Below are positions 58,374 through 64,000 of a DNA stretch of 64,000 bases, piece by piece. The stretch spans positions 1 to 64,000 of the forward strand of contig NZ_JAOQNG010000001.1 of assembly GCF_025961225.1 (NCBI RefSeq), in the 5' to 3' direction. The notes under the pieces were generated by a model, which saw nothing but the letters and a program-made list of their open reading frames with translations, ran no database searches and was not told the DNA's origin. Position numbers and translations under genes: made by a program. How positions within the stretch are numbered: the stretch's first letter is position 1; each line of letters begins with the position of its first letter. This stretch comes from Azospirillum canadense. Its GTDB lineage: Bacteria > Pseudomonadota > Alphaproteobacteria > Azospirillales > Azospirillaceae.

Positions 58374-59063
58374 ATGACCATCCTTCGCACCCTCAGCCGC
58401 CGCACCCTGGGCCGCCGCATCCTCGCCGCTTCCGTCCTGTCCGTCGCCCTCGTCGGGGGCGTCACGGCCATCCCGGCGCAGGCCGCCGCGCCGCGCGCCG
58501 CCGCGCTGTCGCCGCAGGAGCAGTCCATTGTCGCGCGCGTCGAGGAGTACCTGAACGGCGTCCGCACGCTGCAGTCCAAGTTCGTGCAGATCAGCCCCAA
58601 CGGCCAGCAGACGACCGGCACCTTCTACCTGTCGCGGCCGGGCCGCATGCGGCTGGAATACGACCCGCCGGTGAAGGACTTCGTCGTCGCCGACGGCAGC
58701 TTCATCTTCTACTGGGACGGCGAGATGCGGCAGCAGTCGAGCGCGCCCATCGGCTCCACGCTCGCCGACTTCATCCTGCGCAAGGACATCCACCTCAGCG
58801 GCGACGTCACGGTCACCGGCATCTATCAGGCACCGGGCGTGGTGGAGGTCAGCCTGACTGAGAGCAAGGACCCCGGCAAGGGCACACTGACGCTGGTCTT
58901 CGAGGACCGGCCCTTCCAGCTTCGCAAGTGGCGGGTCCTGGACGCCCAGGGGCTGACGACGGAGGTGGCCTTGCTCAACCCCCACAGCGACGTCCAGTTC
59001 GACCGCAACCTGTTCTACTTCGTCGAGCCCAAGAAGGGGTCGGAGTTCGGGCGCGGGAACTGA
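58374..59063 (+). CDS. lolA: Outer-membrane lipoprotein carrier protein LolA
   Basis: This periplasmic chaperone takes lipoproteins from LolCDE to the outer membrane. The 229-residue protein has a signal peptide (about 1-37, ending AIPAQA) and the LolA beta-barrel pattern: LNGVRTLQSKFVQISPNGQQTTGTFYLSRPGRMRLEYDPP, then DGSFIFYWDGEMRQ. LolA of alphaproteobacteria varies in its C-terminus, and this one ends FGRGN. It follows ftsK and is convergent with the GYD-domain gene after 17 bases. Confidence 0.93.
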   Translation: MTILRTLSRRTLGRRILAASVLSVALVGGVTAIPAQAAAPRAAALSPQEQSIVARVEEYLNGVRTLQSKFVQISPNGQQTTGTFYLSRPGRMRLEYDPPVKDFVVADGSFIFYWDGEMRQQSSAPIGSTLADFILRKDIHLSGDVTVTGIYQAPGVVEVSLTESKDPGKGTLTLVFEDRPFQLRKWRVLDAQGLTTEVALLNPHSDVQFDRNLFYFVEPKKGSEFGRGN

Positions 59064-59080
59064 TCCCTTCCCGGCTCAAT

Positions 59081-59413
59081 TCACGTGACCGCGGGCCGGT
59101 AGTTCGACGAGGTCCGGCCGGCCCGCTCGAAGGCGCGCTTGCCTTCCTCGGGTTCGATCAGCGGAGTCGTTCGGAACGCCGTCGCGCCGCCCTTCGCCGC
59201 GACCATCGACAGGAAGGCCACACAGGATTCCTGGTCGGGGAATTCCGCGATCAGGACTCCGTCATACTCCCCGAAGGCGAAATAATAGTGGTGGAGCGTG
59301 CCGCCGAAGGGCTCCATGCCGCTCCGCACCGTGTCGACCCGTGAGTCCGGGTTCTGCACCAGACTTTTGAAGTTGTTGGGCGTAAACCGCCATTGGACCA
59401 TGTAGTGTGGCAT
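59081..59413 (-). CDS. GYD-domain protein
   Basis: The 110-residue protein of the GYD family (small alpha+beta-barrel-like domain named for its Gly-Tyr-Asp motif) is represented here by FGEYDGVLIAEFPD. It begins MPHYMVQWRFTPNNFKSLVQNP. The function is unknown; members are often near stress or metabolic genes. ATG 59413 has GGGAGG upstream. It is monocistronic. Confidence 0.87.
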   Translation of the reverse strand: MPHYMVQWRFTPNNFKSLVQNPDSRVDTVRSGMEPFGGTLHHYYFAFGEYDGVLIAEFPDQESCVAFLSMVAAKGGATAFRTTPLIEPEEGKRAFERAGRTSSNYRPAVT

Positions 59414-59622
59414 TGTCGGATCCTCCCTGTGCCACCCCACCGGTTAAGATAAATCCTTTCGTCCAGAGAGTTCAGCGAGCAAAGGGCGCATCATCGGCGC
59501 ATTTCGCGGAGCCTATCCCCCTTCTTCCCGCCAGGACGCCGGGCCGGCCTGTTGTAGCCTGCGTGCGGTGCACCGGAATCCTTTCACGCGTCACTCGACG
59601 ACTGGGAAGAAGGAGACGAACC

Positions 59623-60240
59623 ATGGCCGAAGCACGGGTTTACGACGCCCAGCGTATCCAGGACATGAACGATCGGTTGGCGAGCAACTGGTGGGCGCTG
59701 GCCCTGCGCGGGGCCGTCGCGGTGCTGCTGGGACTGCTCGGCTTCCTGATGCCTGGGGTGACGGTGGCGACGCTGGCAATTCTGCTGGCGGCTTATCTGC
59801 TGGTGGACGGCGTCTTCGCCATCGTCGGCGGCATCCGCGCCGCCCGCGCGAACGAGCGCTGGTTGCCCTTCATCCTGGAAGGCGTGGTCAGCCTGATCGC
59901 CGGCGTGATCGCCGTGGCATGGCCGGCGGCGAGCCTGTTCGCCCTGGTCTGGCTGGTCGCCGCCTGGTCGGTCGTCACCGGCTTCGCCGAGATCATGAGC
60001 GCCTGGCGCATGCACCGCAGCCACGGCAAATGGGCCTGGGGCATCGCCGGCGCCTTGTCGGTGCTGTTCGGGCTGGGCATGTGGGTCATGCCGGCCTTCG
60101 GCCTGCTGGCCATCGCCTGGAGCGTGGCGGGCTACATGATCGCCTTCGGCGTGCTGGCGCTGGTCACCGCCTTCCGTCTGCGCCGCTGCCACCAGGACCA
60201 CATGCACCACGGCGACCACGGCACCGCCGTCCCGGCATAG
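59623..60240 (+). CDS. HdeD family membrane protein (DUF308)
   Basis: The 205-residue protein has six hydrophobic helices in three similar pairs, as in HdeD, which in E. coli contributes to acid resistance at high cell density. Blocks include NWWALALRGAVAVLLGLLGFLMPG, FILEGVVSLIAGVIAVAWPAAS and WAWGIAGALSVLFGLGMWVMPA. The C-terminus is His-rich (HQDHMHHGDHG). ATG 59623 has AGGAGA upstream. It is divergent from the GYD gene. An acid-stress role is inferred from the family only. Confidence 0.88.
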   Translation: MAEARVYDAQRIQDMNDRLASNWWALALRGAVAVLLGLLGFLMPGVTVATLAILLAAYLLVDGVFAIVGGIRAARANERWLPFILEGVVSLIAGVIAVAWPAASLFALVWLVAAWSVVTGFAEIMSAWRMHRSHGKWAWGIAGALSVLFGLGMWVMPAFGLLAIAWSVAGYMIAFGVLALVTAFRLRRCHQDHMHHGDHGTAVPA

Positions 60241-60275
60241 CCCCGACGTACGAAACACCGGGCCGCATCACTGGG

Positions 60276-61127
60276 TCAGCGCAGGGCGTCCTGCATGAAG
60301 GCCGGCAAGGCGAAGCTGGCGGCGTGGATGTCGGGGGTGTAGTAGCGGGTCTTCAGCCCCGCCGCGGCGAAGCGCGGGCGGATGGCGTCGGCCGTCTGGC
60401 GGCGCAGCGCCGGGTCGTCGGTCGCCCAGCCGAAGGCCATGAAGCCGCCGTAGTAGCTGGGCACCGGCGCCACGAAGAAGCTGGCGTCGGCGAACAGGCG
60501 CCCGAGTCGCCGGTGGCTGGTCTTCAGCTCGTCGGGCTGGAGGAACGGCACGCCATTCTGCGTGACCAGCACGCCGCCGGGCGTCAGGCGCGCCCTGCAG
60601 TCGGCGTAGAACGCTTCGGTAAACAGCACCGCCCCCGGCCCATGCGGGTCGGTCGAATCGACGATGATGACGTCGAAGCGCTGGTCGGCGTCCTTCACGA
60701 AGGCGCAGCCGTCGGCGATCACCAGATCGGCGCGCGGGTCGTCGAACGCCCCGGCGCTGATCGACGGCAGGTGTTGGATGGAGAGGTCGACCACCGACCG
60801 GTCGATCTCCACCATCGTGACGCGCTCGACGTCCCGGTGCTCCAGGCAGCGGCGCAGCATCCCGCCGTCGCCGCCGCCGACGATCAGCACGCGGCGGACG
60901 CGCCCATGCGCCAGGATCGGCACATGGGTCAGCATCTCGTGATAGACGAACTCGTCCCCCTCCGTGGTCTGGACAACCCCGTCCAGCGCCATGACGCGCC
61001 CCAGGACCGGGTTTTCGAAGATCACCAGATCCTGGAGGGCGGTCTTGTCGCGGTACAGGACGCGGCCCATGCGGAACCGTTGGGCGACGTCCGGATAGAG
61101 GGTCTCGTCGTACCACGGGTCGGTCAT
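60276..61127 (-). CDS. speE: Spermidine synthase
   Basis: This aminopropyltransferase makes spermidine from putrescine and decarboxylated SAM. The 283-residue protein has the N-terminal beta-barrel (LYRDKTALQDLVIFENPVLGRVMALDGVVQTTEGDEFVYHEMLTH), the SAM-binding GGGDGGMLRRCLEH and the catalytic DSTDPHGPG region. ATG 61127 overlaps the speD stop by four bases (ATGA), so the two are translationally coupled. With speD it forms the polyamine operon. Confidence 0.95.
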   Translation of the reverse strand: MTDPWYDETLYPDVAQRFRMGRVLYRDKTALQDLVIFENPVLGRVMALDGVVQTTEGDEFVYHEMLTHVPILAHGRVRRVLIVGGGDGGMLRRCLEHRDVERVTMVEIDRSVVDLSIQHLPSISAGAFDDPRADLVIADGCAFVKDADQRFDVIIVDSTDPHGPGAVLFTEAFYADCRARLTPGGVLVTQNGVPFLQPDELKTSHRRLGRLFADASFFVAPVPSYYGGFMAFGWATDDPALRRQTADAIRPRFAAAGLKTRYYTPDIHAASFALPAFMQDALR

Positions 61128-61633
61128 GGCGCGGTCTCGCCGCGCAGCAGCTCGTCGCACTTCACCGTCGCGGGGCGGAAGGCGCGCTCCAGCACCGGGA
61201 TGGCCTTCATGGGCTGGGCGTCGCCGCACATGAAGATGTCGAGCGCCGCGTAGCCGCGCTCCGGCCAGGTGTGAATGCTGATGTGCGACTCGGCCAGCAC
61301 CGCCACGCCGGAGATGCCGCCGTTCGGCGTGAAATGGTGCAGGTGGATGTGCAGAAGGGTCGCCCCAGCAACCTCCACCGACTCGACCAGTGCAGCGCGG
61401 ACATGGTCCAGCTCGTCCAGCCGCTCCGCCCCCCAGAGATCGACGATCAGGTGCGTGCCGGCATAGACCTTGCCATCGCGCGCGATGAAATGGTCCTTGC
61501 GGTCGTCCTGGACATCCTTCCAAGGTCCCGTCGTGACGTTTGTCTTGTCGGCGGTTTGGCCTTCCGTTTGGGCTTTCCTTGGAGCGTTTCCCAAGTCCAT
61601 CCCCAATTGGAAGAGAGAAGCGGTCTTCGCCAT
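61124..61633 (-). CDS. speD: S-adenosylmethionine decarboxylase proenzyme (class 1b)
   Basis: This pyruvoyl enzyme supplies the aminopropyl donor for spermidine. The 169-residue proenzyme has a N-terminal extension of about 50 residues, then GTHLIVDLWGAERLDEL and the self-cleavage site ESHISIHTWPERGYAALDIFMCGD. Cleavage between Glu115 and Ser116 would make the pyruvoyl group; His121 and Cys136 are the expected active-site residues. The long N-terminus is more than most speD genes carry. It is the first gene of speD-speE and divergent from a PuuD-like hydrolase. Confidence 0.95.
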   Translation of the reverse strand: MAKTASLFQLGMDLGNAPRKAQTEGQTADKTNVTTGPWKDVQDDRKDHFIARDGKVYAGTHLIVDLWGAERLDELDHVRAALVESVEVAGATLLHIHLHHFTPNGGISGVAVLAESHISIHTWPERGYAALDIFMCGDAQPMKAIPVLERAFRPATVKCDELLRGETAP

Positions 61634-61843
61634 CGTCCTCCCCCATCAGCAGATGTTCCGCAAGGTCCGCGGAGAGGGGCGGCATATGAGGCAAAGCGCC
61701 CCCCGATTCAATGCAAATCTCCCATTTGCCTCTGTTTTGCCGCTCCCTTTTTTGCCGCGGGCCCGGTCTCTGGCGGAACCCTCTTCTCCCGCGCATAATC
61801 CTTTGGTGAACCGTCCCGTTCCCGTGCTGGAGTCAGACCGCAC

Positions 61844-62605
61844 ATGAACCGCAAACCCCTGATCGGCGTTCCCGCCTGTGCCCGCATGATGGGCGAGCAT
61901 CCCTTCCACGTCGTCGGCGACAAGTATGTGCGGGCCGTGTCCGACGGGGCCGGCGGCATGCCGCTGCTGATCCCCGCGCTGGGCACGGCGCTGGACATGG
62001 AAGAGGTGACGGCGCGGCTCGACGGCCTGCTGGTGACCGGCAGCAAGTCCAACGTGGAGCCGCACCGCTACGGCGGCGCGCCGAGCGAGCCCGGCACGAT
62101 GCACGACCCGGACCGCGACGACACCACCCTGCCGCTGATCCGCGCGGCGCTGGAGATGGGGGTGCCGCTGCTGGGCATCTGCCGCGGCTTCCAGGAGCTG
62201 AACGTCGCGCTGGGCGGCACGCTGCACCAGTCCGTGCACAGCATCCCTGGCTACGACGACCACCGCGAGGACAAGCAGGCGCCGTTGACCGTCCAGTATG
62301 GGCCGGCGCACACCGTGCGGCTGGCGCCCGGCGGCGTGCTCGCTGGTCTTGCCGGCGGGGCGGCGGAGGTGCGCGTCAACTCCCTGCACGGGCAGGGCAT
62401 CGACCGGCTGGCGGACGGGCTGCTGGTGGAGGCGACCGCCCAGGACGGGCTGGTCGAGGCCGTGCGGGTGGCCGGGGCGCCGGCCTTCGCGCTGGCGGTG
62501 CAGTGGCACCCGGAATGGCGCTTCTGGGAGAACCCGCTATCGGCGGCGCTGCTGCGGACCTTCGGCGCGGCCGCGGCCGAGCGGGCGCACCGCCGCGTCG
62601 TGTGA
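61844..62605 (+). CDS. puuD: Gamma-glutamyl-gamma-aminobutyrate hydrolase-like protein (PuuD family)
   Basis: This peptidase C26 / class I glutamine amidotransferase-fold protein has 253 residues. The nucleophile Cys113 is in LLGICRGFQELNVALGGTLHQ, and the catalytic His and Glu are in VQWHPEWRF. PuuD removes the gamma-glutamyl group in the putrescine-to-GABA pathway. The position divergent from speD-speE supports a polyamine role, although other gamma-glutamyl substrates are possible. ATG 61844 is the clear start. Confidence 0.9.
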   Translation: MNRKPLIGVPACARMMGEHPFHVVGDKYVRAVSDGAGGMPLLIPALGTALDMEEVTARLDGLLVTGSKSNVEPHRYGGAPSEPGTMHDPDRDDTTLPLIRAALEMGVPLLGICRGFQELNVALGGTLHQSVHSIPGYDDHREDKQAPLTVQYGPAHTVRLAPGGVLAGLAGGAAEVRVNSLHGQGIDRLADGLLVEATAQDGLVEAVRVAGAPAFALAVQWHPEWRFWENPLSAALLRTFGAAAAERAHRRVV

Positions 62606-62632
62606 TCGCCTGGGCGACCGAGTCGGCAAGCG

Positions 62633-62672
62633 CAAAAAGGCCGGCGCGCCCGCGCGTGGGCGGGCACGCCGG
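62633..62672 (-). terminator. Terminator of the MarR-family gene
   Basis: GCCGGCGCGCCCGC (62640-62653) pairs with GGCGGGCACGCCGGC-type sequence (62659-62673) with one mismatch; the minus-strand 3' side reads CTTTTTG. It lies 40 bases after the marR stop and could also serve puuD from the other side. Confidence 0.8.
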
Positions 62673-62711
62673 CACAAGCAGCGCGGCACGGGCAAACTGG
62701 ACGCGGACGGG

Positions 62712-63137
62712 TCAGCCGGCGCGCGAGATGCGGCGCAGGAAGTCGATGAGCTGGCCCTGCTCCTCCTCGGAGAGGTCCTTCACCATCGCCTTGTCGTGGG
62801 CCTCAATCCGCGGGATCAGCTCGTCCAGCAGCTTCTCGCCTTCCGGCGACAGGCGCAGGGCGTAGGACCGGCGGTCGTTCGGCGACGGCGCGCGGATCAC
62901 GAGGCCGCGCGACTCGAGCCGGTCGATCACCGCGACCATGGTGGAACGGTCGATGCCCACCGCAGCGCCGAGGTCGGACTGCGACAGACCCTCGTTCTCC
63001 TTGATCATGATCAGCACGCCGAACTGGCCCGGCGTGATGTCGTGCGGCGCAACGGCGTTCTGGAAGCTTTGGAAGACGGCCACCTGCGCCTTGCGCAGGT
63101 TGTAGCCGACCAGCTCCGGCAACGGGCCGAGAGCCAT
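62712..63137 (-). CDS. MarR family transcriptional regulator
   Basis: The protein has the MarR winged helix: HDITPGQFGVLIMIKENEGLSQSDLGAAVGIDRSTMVAVIDRLESRGLVIRAPSPNDRRSYALRLSPEGEKLL. The start is uncertain: ATG 63137 gives 141 residues, the usual MarR length, while a TTG at 63206 would add 23 residues of basic sequence; neither has a strong ribosome site. MarR proteins usually control a divergent gene, here the fumarylacetoacetate hydrolase-family gene at 63650. The ligand is probably an aromatic or carboxylic acid, by family analogy only. Confidence 0.9.
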   Translation of the reverse strand: MALGPLPELVGYNLRKAQVAVFQSFQNAVAPHDITPGQFGVLIMIKENEGLSQSDLGAAVGIDRSTMVAVIDRLESRGLVIRAPSPNDRRSYALRLSPEGEKLLDELIPRIEAHDKAMVKDLSEEEQGQLIDFLRRISRAG

Positions 63138-63206
63138 CCTTCCGGACTTGCCGGGGCGCTGGCGGCTGCGCCGGTCCCCGGAGGTGGAGCGGTCGATGTC
63201 TGTCAA

Positions 63207-63649
63207 CGGGGGGCCATGCTTTATTGAATTGTCTATTGGTCGGATAAAATGAAGGCAGGTGCTACTTTTGTCAGCAAGAACAACTCAATCCGCCTCATTT
63301 GCATAGCACATATTCGCTCTACGCATTGGTGGCGCCCCAAACCGGGGCCACCTCTACCTCTAAGAAGTGACCGCGTCCCCCTCCCGCAGGGCTATGCCTG
63401 ACGCGGTTGCCCGTCCTTGGTTTTCCCCTGCCATCGGCGGGATCCCAAAAGGAGCTTCCGACGCCCGGTCCCCCCCAGACCGGGCGTCTTCGCGTCTGCG
63501 CTCCGCTCATATCAGACCCGCTTCCGCGCGAATCGTCCGCGGGGTCAACCAAGCTTTATGGCGGGGCTTGGTGGCCGGCCCGGATTCCTATAGGTGTTGG
63601 CGCATCGCTGTCGGAATGCCCAAGCCCCAACCCTGACAAGAGGCGCGCC
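63207..63649. other. Divergent noncoding region between marR-like and FAH-family genes
   Basis: This 443-base gap starts with an AT-rich stretch (63218-63250) suitable for the marR promoter and operator: it contains TTTAT...ATAAA inverted arms and repeated ATTG units. The middle holds the structured stretch listed separately at 63328-63490. Near 63568-63595 there is a weak -35/-10-like pair (GCTTGG, 17 bases, TATAGG) for the plus-strand gene. Confidence 0.5.
63328..63490 (+). ncRNA. Candidate small structured RNA
   Basis: Four hairpins follow one another in about 160 bases: GGTGG...CCACC (63328-63352), a perfect ACCGCGTC/GACGCGGT stem (63370-63377, 63400-63407), CCTGCC/GGCGGG (63427-63441) and a perfect 11-bp stem GACGCCCGGTC/GACCGGGCGTC (63460-63470, 63478-63488) followed by TT. 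The last could be its terminator. It has no long reading frame of its own and matches no RNA family I know (checked mentally against SRP RNA, tmRNA and 6S). It could instead be a long leader of the FAH gene. Confidence 0.4.
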
Positions 63650-64000
63650 ATGGCCTACGCCATTCCCCTGTGGACCCAGCCCACCGTTCCGGTCGTCGGT
63701 GGCGATCCCTTCCCGGTCCGCCGCATCTACTGCGTCGGCCGCAACTACGCCGCCCACGCGCGCGAGATGGGCGCCGATCCGGACCGCGAGCCGCCCTTTT
63801 TCTTCATGAAGCCGGCCGACGCCATCGTCCCGGACGGCAGCACCATCCCCTACCCGCCCAAGACCGCCAACCTGCACCACGAGATCGAGCTGGTCGCCGC
63901 CATCGGCACGGGCGGCCGCGACATCCCGGTGGAGTCGGCGCTCGAGCACGTCTACGGCTACGCCGTCGGGCTGGACATGACGCGCCGCGACCTGCAGAAC
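63650..64000 (+). CDS. Fumarylacetoacetate hydrolase family protein, 3'-truncated
   Basis: The first 117 residues are present; the gene runs off the window. The sequence matches the FAH fold: [34 protein letters not shown], then [15 protein letters not shown] with the conserved metal-binding His-Glu-x-Glu residues (HHEIELV). Family members cleave or decarboxylate 3-keto acids in aromatic, sugar-acid or glyoxylate-related degradation; the exact reaction cannot be told from this part. ATG 63650 follows AAGAGG. It is divergent from the MarR regulator. Confidence 0.93.
   Translation, partial: MAYAIPLWTQPTVPVVGGDPFPVRRIYCVGRNYAAHAREMGADPDREPPFFFMKPADAIVPDGSTIPYPPKTANLHHEIELVAAIGTGGRDIPVESALEHVYGYAVGLDMTRRDLQN

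Noticed and set aside
63328..63490. 6S RNA, SRP RNA or tmRNA as identity of the structured stretch
   Set aside because: There is no long closing stem joining the two ends as in 6S RNA, no GGAAGCAGC-type SRP loop and no tRNA-like ends with a tag reading frame.

Overview
The window is about 64 kb of very GC-rich chromosomal DNA with an alphaproteobacterial gene content. It looks like an Azospirillum or a close Rhodospirillales relative. The main reasons are: a PII protein lying between a UbiH-type monooxygenase and a class I aminotransferase (the glnZ-aat arrangement described in Azospirillum brasilense), a SAM-II riboswitch ahead of metZ, the short-chain fatty-acyl (ScfR/RamB-type) regulator divergent from isocitrate lyase, and many chemotaxis and two-component proteins. 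It is core-genome-like throughout. I saw no tRNA or rRNA gene, transposase, integrase, phage gene or CRISPR array.

Layout. 1-6.4 kb: the end of a degenerate fused peptide-type ABC ATPase, a chemoreceptor, a PAS histidine kinase and a DJ-1/PfpI-like protein that lacks the catalytic Cys. 7-11 kb: aceA with its divergent regulator, then a ferredoxin-NADP reductase. 11-16.8 kb: a membrane GH17 glucan enzyme, an OPRT-like protein, a REC-DUF3369-HD-GYP protein with an apparent frameshift near its start, and ctaA. 16.9-21.3 kb: a 1164-residue GltD-like + PyrK-like (Nfn-like) fused oxidoreductase, a small RHH protein and a STAS protein. 21.4-28.4 kb: SAM-II riboswitch-metZ, a phasin, the lpoA / rsmI-yraN cluster, SirB1-like, gshB and folA. 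28.4-33 kb: a second chemoreceptor, hemW-rdgB and rph. 33-41 kb: the heat-shock group hrcA-grpE and dnaK-dnaJ, interrupted by a CheY-like protein, a DUF1848 protein and two hypotheticals. 41-50.6 kb: a diguanylate cyclase, a BI-1 protein, ybbP-ybbA divergent from tesA, a FIST protein, an aldo/keto reductase and thpR. 50.6-55.5 kb: a GAF histidine kinase, a UbiH-like protein, glnZ and the aminotransferase. 55.7-60.2 kb: ftsK-lolA, a GYD protein and an HdeD-like protein. 60.3-64 kb: speD-speE, a puuD-like hydrolase, a MarR regulator and the start of a fumarylacetoacetate hydrolase-family gene.

Functional themes are carbon and nitrogen switching (aceA and its regulator, glnZ), chaperone-based stress response, sulfur amino acid synthesis under SAM control, polyamine synthesis and turnover, envelope lipoprotein and cell-wall functions (lpoA, lolA, ftsK), and signalling (two chemoreceptors, two histidine kinases, CheY, one GGDEF and one HD-GYP protein).

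Between genes, the most distinctive feature is a set of dispersed long imperfect palindromes of at least three sequence families. Most of them fill the gaps between convergent genes. Other points worth attention are a cluster of six same-direction GTAAA motifs in the aceA/regulator promoter region, a structured noncoding stretch near 63.3-63.5 kb that could be a small RNA, and several proteins in well-known families that have lost signature residues.
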